Shown here: piece by piece, positions 1-7,400 of the stretch
Layout: each line of letters opens with the position of its first letter
Numbering within the stretch: position 1 is the first letter of the stretch
Assembly (NCBI GenBank): GCA_949840605.1
Contig: CATKXN010000087.1
Span: forward strand, 1-11,502
Direction: 5' to 3'
DNA: 11,502 nucleotides
From: an uncultured Alistipes sp.
GTDB lineage: Bacteria; Bacteroidota; Bacteroidia; Bacteroidales; Rikenellaceae
Made by a program: the position numbers and the translations under genes
Notes under the pieces: generated by a model
Databases searched by the model: none
Told to the model about the DNA's origin: nothing
The model's input: only the letters and a program-made list of their open reading frames with translations

Positions 1-2835
1 ACGATCGACACCTTCTTCCAGCGCATCCTGCGCGCCTTCATCAAGGAGCTGGGCATCGACCTCAATTACAACGTCGAGATCGAAACGGCGTCGGTGCTGT
101 CCAAAAGCGCCGACACGCTCATCGAGCGGATCACCGTCGACCGCGACCTGCAGCGGTGGCTCACGGATTTCGTGCAGGAGCGCATCGACGAGGGCCGCAA
201 GTGGGACATCCGCGACGGCATCCTCTCGCTGGGCGGCGAACTGTTCAAGGAGAAGAACAAGGCCGCGCTGGGCCGGGCGCGCTCGCGCGAGGAGCTGGGG
301 CGGATCGTCTCGCGCGCCGCGGCGCACGCCGAGGCGACCAAGAAACGGATGCAGGAGGCAGCCGCACAGGCCGTCGGGATCATCTCCGGGGCAGGTCTCA
401 CGGCCGCCGATTTTTCGGGTAAGAGCCGCAGTTTCGCCAACTGGTTCTACACCGTCGCCTCGGGCGAGCTGAAGCCCTACGGCGCCACGGCGGCCAAGAT
501 GGCCGCCTCGACCGACGGATGGGCCGCCAAGGGATCGCCCGCGCAGGCGCTCGCCCCCGAACTGCAGCCCCTGTTGCGGGAGATGTGCGACCTCTACGAC
601 GCCAACGTGCGGAGCTGGAACACCTGCGACCTGCTGCGCGAGAACTACCGCAGTTTCGCCCTGCTGTCGGACCTCTACGAACGGGTGCGGCAGCTGTGCG
701 ACGAACAGAACACGATGCTCCTTTCGGAGACCAAATACGTCCTCTCGGAATTCATCGGCCACAACGACGCGCCGTTCATCTACGAAAAGGTCGGTAACCG
801 CTTCGAACGCTTCATGATCGACGAGTTCCAGGACACCTCGGTCAAGGAGTGGGAAAATTTCCTGCCCCTGCTGCAGAACGCCATGGCGCAGAGCGCAGAG
901 ACCTCGGTGCTGATCGTGGGCGACATCAAGCAGTCGATCTACCGCTGGCGGGGCGGCGACTGGCGCATCCTCCACGAGCAGGCCCAAAAGGCCCTGGGGC
1001 CCGGCGACACCGTGGTCGAAAACCTCCAGGAGAACTGGCGCAGCCTGCCCGCAGTGGTGGACTTCAACAACCGCATCATCCGGCAGATCGTCACGGCGGA
1101 CAACCTCCTGCTCAACGAGACCCTCTCGAAAGCCGCCGACGCCGGGTCCATCGACCCCGCGGAGGCCGCCGCGCTGCGCGACACGCTGGCCGACGCCTAC
1201 CGCGAACACGCCCAGACGCCCCGCCGCAAGGCCGAGCATCCGGGTTATGTTTCAATCGAGACCTTTGCCGAACAGCCTCCCGTCGTGGAGCGCATCTGCA
1301 CGCTGATCGACAAGGGTTTCCGTCCGTGCGACATCATGATCCTCGTGCGCGGGGCCACCGACGGCGCGAAGGTCGCCGCCGAACTCCTCGATTTCAAACG
1401 CCGCAACGAGAAGCCGCGCTACCGCTTCGACGTGATGACGCAGGAGGCGCTGATCGTCGGCAACGCCCCCGTCAGTTCGTTCATCGCCGCCGCGCTGCGG
1501 CTGGCGCTCAATCCCGACGACTCGATGTCGCGGGCCGTCTACAACCATTACCTGGGCCGGGCGTTCGACCGCGCGCTGACCGACGGCGAACGCGACTTCT
1601 TCCGTTCGATCCGCCTGCTGTCGCCCGAGGAGGCATTCGAACGCATCGTCATGGAGCACGCCCTCGAAACCGACCGCCGTCAGACGGCCTATCTGCAGGC
1701 CATCCACGAACAGATCATCGCCTTCTGTGCAACGAAAATCGCCGACATCGCGCTGTTCCTGCGCTGGTGGGACGAAACGGGCAAAAACCGCTCGCTGTCG
1801 GTCGACGAGAGCGCCGCGACGGTCGAGATTACCACCATCCACAAAGCCAAGGGGCTCGAAAAACGGGCCGTGATCATCCCCTACTGCTCGTGGTCGCTGG
1901 ACCCTAAATCGAGCGGTATGGTGCAGAATATCGTCTGGGCCGAAGCCCGCGGCGAAGCAGCCGCCGAGATCGGACGCTTCCCGGTGCGCTACAAACGGGC
2001 GATGGCCGAATCGGACTTCTCGGCGGAATACTACCGCGAACTGGTCTACGCCCACGTCGACAACGTGAACCTGCTGTACGTGGCCCTCACGCGCGCCGCC
2101 GAGTCGCTGCACGTCTTCATTCCCCAGAAAGGCGGCCGCACGGTCGGCGGACTGCTGTTGCAAAGCATCCGCATCGATGGCGGCAAGGCCCTGCTGGACG
2201 ACACCGAAGGAAGCTACTCGGCCGACGAGACGGGCGAGCACTTCGCGTTCGGGGAGTTCGCCGGCCCCGTCGCCGGGGGCTCCAAACGGTCGGAAGCGGA
2301 GCATATCATCCTCGAAGACTACCCCACAGCGCGCGCCGACCTGCGGCTGCGGCTCCCCTCGCAGCGCTATTTCGAGGACGGAGCCGGCGTCGAGCTCTCG
2401 CCCCGCAACCTCGGCATCCTGATGCACAAGGCGTTCGAACAGGCCGGCGACGAGGCGCAGATCTACGACGCCGTGCGGCGCATGCAGGCCGACGGCACGC
2501 TTTCGGCCGAGGACGCCGCGGCCCTGCGGCAAATGATCGCCCGGGCGCTGGAACATCCCGAAGTGCGCGAATGGTTCGGCGGCGGCTGGCGGCAGGTCCG
2601 CAACGAGAGCGAGATCATCCTGCCCGGAAGCTCGTCGACGCGGCGTCCCGACCGCGTGATGATCGGCGACGGACGGGTCGTGGCCGTCGACTACAAGTTC
2701 GGCGAACGCGACGCCGGACGCTACCGCAGCCAGATGCGCGAATACATCCGCCTGCTCGGCGAAATGGGCTACGAACGGGTCGAGGGATACCTCTGGTACG
2801 TGAAGCTGGGGAGGATCGAAAAAGTGGAGCCATGA
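1..2835 (+). CDS. AddA-like UvrD-family helicase/nuclease, 3' part (5' end outside window)
   Basis: The frame is open from base 1, so the true start and the Walker A motif lie upstream; the 944 codons seen begin TIDTFFQRILRAF, the early UvrD motif usually written T(I/L)HSF. Superfamily 1 helicase motifs follow in order: DEFQDTS (Walker B, 820-840), VGDIKQSIYRWRG (motif III, from 916), NWRS (1033), TTIHKAKGLE (motif V, 1831-1860) and NLLYVALTRAAESL (motif VI, from 2068). The C-terminus carries a RecB/AddA-type PD-(D/E)XK nuclease: GILMH (His codon 2425), RPDRV (Asp 2650), VDYKF (Asp 2689, Lys 2695) and a Gln in SQMREY (2731). In the family such proteins unwind and resect double-strand breaks in the cytoplasm, normally with an AddB partner, which would have to be upstream here. 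All nuclease residues look intact. The exact AddA orthology is inferred from architecture; the helicase-nuclease call itself is secure. Confidence 0.93.
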   Translation, partial: TIDTFFQRILRAFIKELGIDLNYNVEIETASVLSKSADTLIERITVDRDLQRWLTDFVQERIDEGRKWDIRDGILSLGGELFKEKNKAALGRARSREELGRIVSRAAAHAEATKKRMQEAAAQAVGIISGAGLTAADFSGKSRSFANWFYTVASGELKPYGATAAKMAASTDGWAAKGSPAQALAPELQPLLREMCDLYDANVRSWNTCDLLRENYRSFALLSDLYERVRQLCDEQNTMLLSETKYVLSEFIGHNDAPFIYEKVGNRFERFMIDEFQDTSVKEWENFLPLLQNAMAQSAETSVLIVGDIKQSIYRWRGGDWRILHEQAQKALGPGDTVVENLQENWRSLPAVVDFNNRIIRQIVTADNLLLNETLSKAADAGSIDPAEAAALRDTLADAYREHAQTPRRKAEHPGYVSIETFAEQPPVVERICTLIDKGFRPCDIMILVRGATDGAKVAAELLDFKRRNEKPRYRFDVMTQEALIVGNAPVSSFIAAALRLALNPDDSMSRAVYNHYLGRAFDRALTDGERDFFRSIRLLSPEEAFERIVMEHALETDRRQTAYLQAIHEQIIAFCATKIADIALFLRWWDETGKNRSLSVDESAATVEITTIHKAKGLEKRAVIIPYCSWSLDPKSSGMVQNIVWAEARGEAAAEIGRFPVRYKRAMAESDFSAEYYRELVYAHVDNVNLLYVALTRAAESLHVFIPQKGGRTVGGLLLQSIRIDGGKALLDDTEGSYSADETGEHFAFGEFAGPVAGGSKRSEAEHIILEDYPTARADLRLRLPSQRYFEDGAGVELSPRNLGILMHKAFEQAGDEAQIYDAVRRMQADGTLSAEDAAALRQMIARALEHPEVREWFGGGWRQVRNESEIILPGSSSTRRPDRVMIGDGRVVAVDYKFGERDAGRYRSQMREYIRLLGEMGYERVEGYLWYVKLGRIEKVEP

Positions 2836-4529
2836 GAAGCATCTTTCAGATACTCCCCGCGGCATTCCGCCGCCGGGGCATCGGGATCGCCGGGACGCTG
2901 CTGCTGCGCGCCGTGCTGAACCTCGCGGGGCTGGCAGCCCTGCTGCCCGCGCTGACGCTCGTGCTCGACCCCGCGGGACTCACAGGCGACGGTCCGCTGG
3001 CGCACCTTTACGCTGCGTCGGGCTTCGGATCGCCGCGCAGCTTCGCACTGGCCGTCTGCGCGTGCATCATAGCATTCATGGTCGTCAAATGCGGCCTCAA
3101 TTTCCTGCTCGCACGCGCCGAACGCCGATATATATACGACCTCTACCGCGCCCTCTCGCGGCGTCTTTACGTCGCCTACCACGACCGGGGGCTGGTCTTC
3201 ATCAACGGCTCCAACTCCTCGGTGCTGGCCCGCAACGTCAACGTCGTCTGCCTGGCGTTCGCCGCCGGGGTCCTGCGCCCGACCGCCGCGCTGATCGCCG
3301 AGGCGATGCTCCTCGTACTGCTGTTCGCCGCGCTGGCCCTTTACACGCCCCTCTCAGCCCTGCTCGCCGCCGTGATCTTCCTGCCCTCGGTGTGGCTCTA
3401 CTATGCGCTGGTCCGCAACCGCATCAACCGCTATGGCGAACTGGAAAACCGCGCCCAGCGCGAAAAGGCGCGGCTCGTGGCCGAAACCTTCCGCGGATAC
3501 GCCGACATCGAACTCTGCAACGCCTTTCCGGGGATGCTCCGGGCCTTCGACCGCACGATGGACGAGGTCGTGCGCACCCGTTCGCGCGAGGCCGACATCG
3601 GTCAGCTGCCCCAGCTCTTCACCGAAATCGGACTGGCCGTGGGCATGGCCCTCTTCGCGGCCCTCAGCTTCGGCCACGGGCAGGCCCGGCTGCTCTTCGG
3701 CGTCTTCGCCGTGGCAGCCCTGCGGCTGATGCCGTCGGTCCGCAGCATCATGTCGGGGTGGGCCGCCATCCGTTACAACCGCTACACCATCCCGATCCTG
3801 CGCGATGCCGCCGCCCTGGAGACCATGCCCTGCGAACCGTCGGCACCCGGCACCGAAATCCTCCCCTTCGAGCACGAGATCACCGTCCGCGACCTCACGT
3901 TCCGCTTCACGGACAAGGGCCGGGAGCTTTTCGGAGGACTCTCGCTCACGATCCGCAAAGGCGAGCGCATCGGCATCCGCGGCGCCTCCGGAGCGGGCAA
4001 AACGACCCTTTTCAACCTGCTGCTGGGGCTTTACGAACCCACGTCGGGCGAAATCGCCGTCGACTGCGTCCCGCTCACCGCGGCCAACCGCCGGGCATGG
4101 CAGAACCGCATCGACTACGTGTCGCAGCACCTGTTCCTCAGCGACGGGAGTTTCGCCTCGAACGTCGCGCCGGGCATCCCTGCCGGAGAGATCGACCGCC
4201 GGCGGGTCGCCGAAGCGCTCGACGCGGCCCAGCTGGGCGACTTCGTCACCGCCCTGCCCCGGGGTATCGACACCCCCGTCGGCGAATGCGGCTGCCGCCT
4301 TTCGGGCGGACAGCGTCAGCGCATCGGCATCGCCCGGGCTCTCGATCGCCGGGCCGACGTGCTCTTTTTCGACGAGGCGACCTCGGCGCTCGACAGCCGC
4401 ACCGAGGGCGAAGTAAACCGCTCGATCGCCTCGATCGCCGCATGCAGCCCGGGGCTGACGCTGCTCGTGATCGCCCACCGCGAAACCTCGCTCGAATACT
4501 GCGACCGAATCATCACACTGGGAGAATAG
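2832..4529 (+). CDS. ABC exporter half-transporter (fused permease and ATPase)
   Basis: A 565-residue protein with an N-terminal membrane domain and a C-terminal nucleotide-binding domain, the layout of MsbA/lasso-peptide-type exporters that work as dimers in the inner membrane. Hydrophobic segments lie near residues 18-46, 70-93, 143-170, 172-194, 262-282 and 284-303. The ATPase shows Walker A GASGAGKTT (384-392, Lys390), Q-loop Gln432, signature LSGGQRQR (490-497), Walker B FFDEATSALD (Asp514, Glu515) and H-loop His549, so it should be catalytically competent. The start ATG shares four bases (ATGA) with the helicase stop. The frame is open for 87 codons further upstream, but that part is helicase shadow. 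The substrate cannot be read from the sequence. The HPrK-like and S26-like genes directly behind suggest a modified peptide or similar cargo; a lipid or drug substrate is equally possible. Confidence 0.92.
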   Translation: MRSIFQILPAAFRRRGIGIAGTLLLRAVLNLAGLAALLPALTLVLDPAGLTGDGPLAHLYAASGFGSPRSFALAVCACIIAFMVVKCGLNFLLARAERRYIYDLYRALSRRLYVAYHDRGLVFINGSNSSVLARNVNVVCLAFAAGVLRPTAALIAEAMLLVLLFAALALYTPLSALLAAVIFLPSVWLYYALVRNRINRYGELENRAQREKARLVAETFRGYADIELCNAFPGMLRAFDRTMDEVVRTRSREADIGQLPQLFTEIGLAVGMALFAALSFGHGQARLLFGVFAVAALRLMPSVRSIMSGWAAIRYNRYTIPILRDAAALETMPCEPSAPGTEILPFEHEITVRDLTFRFTDKGRELFGGLSLTIRKGERIGIRGASGAGKTTLFNLLLGLYEPTSGEIAVDCVPLTAANRRAWQNRIDYVSQHLFLSDGSFASNVAPGIPAGEIDRRRVAEALDAAQLGDFVTALPRGIDTPVGECGCRLSGGQRQRIGIARALDRRADVLFFDEATSALDSRTEGEVNRSIASIAACSPGLTLLVIAHRETSLEYCDRIITLGE

Positions 4530-5393
4530 ATGAATTACACCGTTGCCAATATCCGCATCTCCCTGCCCGACGTCTGTACGGGAGCGCATTTCACCCGGGC
4601 CCTGCAACCGTTCCGGACGACGGAGTCCGGACCCGCGGACCTCGCGTTGGAGATCGCGTCCCGGCTTCCGGACAGGGCCGGATACCGCGAACTCTACCGC
4701 TTCGACTTCACCGACGCCAATGCCGACTGCCGCTTCGGACGCGACGAAGCGGGCTATCTGCTCGAAATCGCTCCCCGCGACGGCTCGGCCCCGGCCCGGT
4801 TCCGCATGCAATACGGCACAACGCAGGCCGCGAGCGACTTCACACCGCAACACCCTCCCGCGCTGCTGCGCTTCGGGCTGTGGACGCTCTACAACATCGC
4901 CGCCGTCGGCCGCGGAGCCGTGGCCATCCACTCTTCGGTGATCTGCTGCCGCGGCCGGGGCGTGCTGTTCCTCGGGGAGTCGGGCACCGGCAAGAGCACC
5001 CACACGCGGCTGTGGCGGGAACATATTTCCGGCACCGAACTGCTCAACGACGACAGCCCGGTCATCAGCGCCAGCGGCGGCACGGCCCCGCAGGTCTGGG
5101 GATCGCCGTGGAGCGGAAAAACGCCCTGCTACCGCAACGAAAGCAGGCCCGTGGCGGCCATCGTGCGGCTCTCGCAGGCCCCGCACAACCGCATCCGACG
5201 CCTGCGCCCGATCGAGGCCATCGGGGCCCTGCTGCCCTCGGCTCCCCCGGCATTCAGCCGCGACGAACGGCTGCAGGACGATGTTTGCGCCCTGCTCTCG
5301 CGGGTGATCGAAAGCGTGCCGGTCTACCACCTCGAATGCCGGCCCGACACCGATGCGGCCCGTCTGTCCTGTCAAACCGTCTTCGGGGAATGA
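4530..5393 (+). CDS. HPr-kinase/PEPCK-superfamily P-loop protein
   Basis: A 287-residue soluble protein. The C-terminal half carries the HPr serine kinase core: His134 in the IHSSV segment (position of the catalytic-site His of HprK), P-loop GESGTGKST (149-157, Lys155) and the metal-binding Asp pair in LLNDDSP (Asp174-Asp175). The N-terminal ~125 residues do not look like the HprK N-domain, and I see no clear HprK C-terminal signature, so a true HPr kinase/phosphorylase is unlikely. Related stand-alone proteins occur in lasso-peptide and PqqD-linked clusters, where some phosphorylate a peptide Ser; transfer of that role to this gene is inference. The ATG follows the ABC gene stop with no gap, and GGGAG (4520-4524) just before it could act as a ribosome site. 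The stop overlaps the next gene by four bases. Confidence 0.85.
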   Translation: MNYTVANIRISLPDVCTGAHFTRALQPFRTTESGPADLALEIASRLPDRAGYRELYRFDFTDANADCRFGRDEAGYLLEIAPRDGSAPARFRMQYGTTQAASDFTPQHPPALLRFGLWTLYNIAAVGRGAVAIHSSVICCRGRGVLFLGESGTGKSTHTRLWREHISGTELLNDDSPVISASGGTAPQVWGSPWSGKTPCYRNESRPVAAIVRLSQAPHNRIRRLRPIEAIGALLPSAPPAFSRDERLQDDVCALLSRVIESVPVYHLECRPDTDAARLSCQTVFGE

Positions 5394-5800
5394 ACATCAC
5401 GGACCATACCGCCGCCTTCGGACTCGTCCGCAACCTGCTGCTCGAAGGGCAGACCGTCGACGTGCGCGTGACGGGCCAGAGCATGCTCCCCTTCTTCCGC
5501 AGCGGGAGCCGCATCCGCCTGCGCCCGATACAGCCCGGAGACCTCGTCCGCGGCCACGTCGTACTGGGCGAGACCGACGCCGGGAGTTTCGTCGTGCACC
5601 GCATCGTCCGCGTCGAAAAATCATACATCGTCCTGCAGGGCGACGGCAACGTCGCCGGTAGGGAGACGATCCCCCGGGAACGGATCTACGGGATCGTGGA
5701 CTGCGGCCGCCTCCATCTGCTGCTGGCGCGCGGCTGGCTGCGGATGCGCCCCGTGCGGAAATATCCGCTGTGGTTCCTGCGAAGGATCTGCCGCAAATAA
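5390..5800 (+). CDS. S24/S26 (signal peptidase-like) family protein, Ser/His type
   Basis: A 136-residue protein. TGQSMLPFF carries the putative nucleophile Ser31, VVHRIV carries His70 where bacterial leader peptidases usually have the Lys, and QGDGN (83-87) is the conserved GD(x)N box of the family. Ser/His pairing is known from ER-type Sec11 and SipW-like signal peptidases. No transmembrane segment or signal peptide is evident, so it is predicted to be soluble or peripheral, unlike ordinary signal peptidase I. The Arg/Lys-rich C-terminus (about 114-136) might touch membrane or nucleic acid. The start is set by the ATG overlapping the preceding stop (ATGA); the frame stays open far upstream only as shadow of the ABC and kinase genes. 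Likely role: proteolytic maturation of a peptide handled by the neighbouring kinase and exporter. Activity is not proven by the motifs. Confidence 0.8.
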   Translation: MNITDHTAAFGLVRNLLLEGQTVDVRVTGQSMLPFFRSGSRIRLRPIQPGDLVRGHVVLGETDAGSFVVHRIVRVEKSYIVLQGDGNVAGRETIPRERIYGIVDCGRLHLLLARGWLRMRPVRKYPLWFLRRICRK

Positions 5801-5898
5801 GCGCGAAAAACCGTGCGACGGAGGCATCTCCAAGGCCGGGAGCGTTTCGTCCGCCAGTCAGGCGAACGTTCGGACCGGAACCGGCCCAACGGCCGCCC
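5801..5898. other. Convergent intergenic spacer, no clear terminator
   Basis: This 98-nt GC-rich gap separates the + strand peptidase gene from the convergent repressor gene. It holds a 10-bp perfect palindrome CGAACGTTCG (5863-5872) and a short stem CGGCC-caac-GGCCG (5882-5895). Neither is followed by a T-run on either strand, so an intrinsic terminator is not supported. No small ORF stands out. Confidence 0.5.
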
Positions 5899-7170
5899 CT
5901 ACCATGCCGACGGCATTCCGATCAAATTTTGTACGTACTTTTCTCTTGCAATCAGACATGCTCCGATGACGCCGATACGGTCGGGATTCACCGAACCGGT
6001 GATTATAAGATTACGGTGTATGAGTTTCAATGAATATTTCTTGATACTCATCTTAACGGATTCCAACAGAAAGTCGTTGTTCTTCGACATGCTTCCTCCG
6101 ATGATGATGGCCCTGGGGTTGAAAATATTGATTAGGTTGGCCAGTTGCAGGCCGAGCTTCCGCCCCATCTCCTCCATGATATCCTGACAAAGAGGGTCTT
6201 CGTTGTTTGCGGCTTGTATTATGTCTTGAATGGTCGGTTCAGCCGAATTCGCCGCACCCGCATGGAGCACCGACGTCTTTCCGGCGGCGAGCTGCTCCGT
6301 GAGAATCCGTTTGGCGGCATTGCCGGAAACTTCGGTTTCGAGGCACCCCTTTTTGCCGCAGTGGCAGATGATCTCGTTGTCGAAAGCCTTCGTATGCCCG
6401 AATTCCCCCGCAAAATCGTCGGCCCCGCGATAGATTTCGCCATTCGTCAGGATGCCCAGCCCGAGCCCCCAGCTGACATTGACATAAAGACAATCCGCAT
6501 AACCTTTGATATTGCCTTTGTAAAGCTCGCCGTAGAGCATCGCCCGCGTGTCGTTCTCGATGACAGACGGAATGCCGATGCTGTTGCCCAGCATCTCGGC
6601 CAACGGCTCGTCCTCGTTGTTTTCAAAAGCGAAAATACTGTGGCTTAACCCCTTCCGCGAATTCACACGCCCCGAGATATTGAAACATACGGCTGCGATC
6701 TTTCCTTCCACCGTGGATTCGCGGATGAAGTTCCGGACTTCACGGCACATGGTCTCGAGAAACTGGGGCGTATTGGAAAACCGCAGATTGCGGTCCTCCC
6801 GTTCCAGAATGACCTCTCCGGTCAAATTCATGAGGCTGAGCACCAATGCGTAATGTTTGGTGTCGACGCCGAGAAAATACGCCGCATCCGGATTGAGCGT
6901 ATACCACGTCGCCTTGCGCCCCCGGAGCGGGGTCTCGGGAGCCGTTTTCGAGGCCAGCACCAGACCGGCGTCCAGGCTGTCGTGAATATACCTCGCCACC
7001 GTCGGAATACTGTAGCCGGTCAGCCGGGAGATTTCCGGAATCATCAGCTGCCGTTCCCGGAAAAAGCAGTTCAGAATGCTCTTCTTCAGGGCGGCATTCG
7101 CGTTCTTTCGCTCGGATACGGCGGCAAAAACCGCCGCCGTGCCATTTGTCGCTTCAGGTTTGGATGTCAT
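5899..7170 (-). CDS. ROK-family transcriptional regulator (NagC/Mlc/XylR type)
   Basis: From the chosen start (MTSKPEATNG) the protein has 423 residues, the usual length of ROK repressors. A winged helix-turn-helix lies at about 27-72 (core MIPEISRLTGYSIPTVARYI). The sugar-binding ROK domain runs from about 98 to the end, with VIENDTRA (Asp207) and the zinc site GHT (His259) plus CHCGKKGC (Cys269, Cys271, Cys276). The frame continues 32 codons upstream to an ATG at 7266, but that part is AT-rich and hydrophobic, unlike the N-terminus of a soluble regulator, so the start at 7170 is preferred; 7206 is a third option. It is transcribed away from the permease-epimerase-SusC genes across one shared control region. 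It probably represses them and is released by a pathway sugar or sugar phosphate. A sugar kinase is unlikely because of the DNA-binding domain. The gene is visibly less GC-rich than its left-hand neighbours. Confidence 0.92.
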   Translation of the reverse strand: MTSKPEATNGTAAVFAAVSERKNANAALKKSILNCFFRERQLMIPEISRLTGYSIPTVARYIHDSLDAGLVLASKTAPETPLRGRKATWYTLNPDAAYFLGVDTKHYALVLSLMNLTGEVILEREDRNLRFSNTPQFLETMCREVRNFIRESTVEGKIAAVCFNISGRVNSRKGLSHSIFAFENNEDEPLAEMLGNSIGIPSVIENDTRAMLYGELYKGNIKGYADCLYVNVSWGLGLGILTNGEIYRGADDFAGEFGHTKAFDNEIICHCGKKGCLETEVSGNAAKRILTEQLAAGKTSVLHAGAANSAEPTIQDIIQAANNEDPLCQDIMEEMGRKLGLQLANLINIFNPRAIIIGGSMSKNNDFLLESVKMSIKKYSLKLIHRNLIITGSVNPDRIGVIGACLIAREKYVQNLIGMPSAW

Positions 7171-7321
7171 CGTGTCAGGAGTGAATTCGGCATAAAAATA
7201 AATCATTTTATTAAAAACGCCAACAATTAAAGAAACAAATACAAAATGTTTTTCCAATTCAGCCATTTATTCGAAGCACACAACCTACTGACATAAAATA
7301 AAATAGAAATATAAATCGCAT

Positions 7322-7329
7322 CAAAATTA
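7322..7329 (-). promoter_or_regulatory. Candidate -7 box for the ROK gene
   Basis: Read on the minus strand, the bases are TAATTTTG, an exact fit to the TAnnTTTG element used by the Bacteroidota primary sigma factor. Transcription would begin a few bases further left, giving a leader of roughly 140 nt to the start at 7170 or about 50 nt to the ATG at 7266. No -33 element is evident, and chance matches are common in AT-rich DNA. Confidence 0.35.
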
Positions 7330-7370
7330 ATAAATTGATAAAAAAATATATTTCTTTAGTATAAATGATT

Positions 7371-7389
7371 TTTATTTGCGGAAAATAAA
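7371..7389. promoter_or_regulatory. Inverted repeat, candidate ROK operator before the permease gene
   Basis: TTTATTT-GCGGA-AAATAAA forms a perfect 7-bp inverted repeat with a 5-nt GC-rich centre, ending 11 nt before the permease ATG. Its left arm overlaps the best + strand -7-like box (7371-7378), so a bound repressor would block transcription or early elongation. AT arms around a GC centre loosely recall NagC/Mlc operators of the ROK family; binding here is inference. Confidence 0.45.
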
Positions 7390-7400
7390 CCGAAACAGAA

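Larger units (their letters stand above)
7171..7400. promoter_or_regulatory. AT-rich divergent control region between repressor and permease
   Basis: This 230-nt stretch is the only long AT-rich segment in an otherwise GC-rich window, and it separates two divergent genes. It should hold both promoters and the operator. On the minus strand it contains TAATTTTG (7329 to 7322), a perfect match to the Bacteroidota -7 box TAnnTTTG. On the + strand TTTATTTG (7371-7378) matches 7 of 8 positions. No convincing TTTG -33 box sits at the usual distance from either one. A 16-nt inverted repeat AATAAA-TCAT-TTTATT lies at 7197-7212. If the repressor starts at 7266 instead of 7170, the region shrinks by 96 nt. 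Confidence 0.7.

Noticed and set aside
1252..2865. Long open frame on the minus strand opposite the helicase gene
   Set aside because: It is antisense to strong helicase and nuclease motifs, has low-complexity Asp/Val/Ala-rich translation with no domain signature, and is the expected shadow of GC-rich codons.
3354..5375. 673-codon minus-strand open frame
   Set aside because: It is antisense to two well-supported genes and has no recognisable motif; absence of stops follows from high GC.
3062..5389. Long + strand open frame upstream of and in frame with the S26-like gene
   Set aside because: It is Arg/Pro-rich shadow of the ABC and kinase genes; real similarity begins only at the ATG at 5390.
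4530..5393. Classical HPr kinase/phosphorylase controlling a PTS
   Set aside because: The N-terminal half does not resemble the HprK N-domain, the C-terminal signature is not visible, and the neighbours are an exporter and a peptidase rather than PTS genes.
5863..5895. Palindrome and short GC stem between convergent genes as a bidirectional terminator
   Set aside because: The stem is only 5 bp, the palindrome has no loop, and no T-run follows on either strand.
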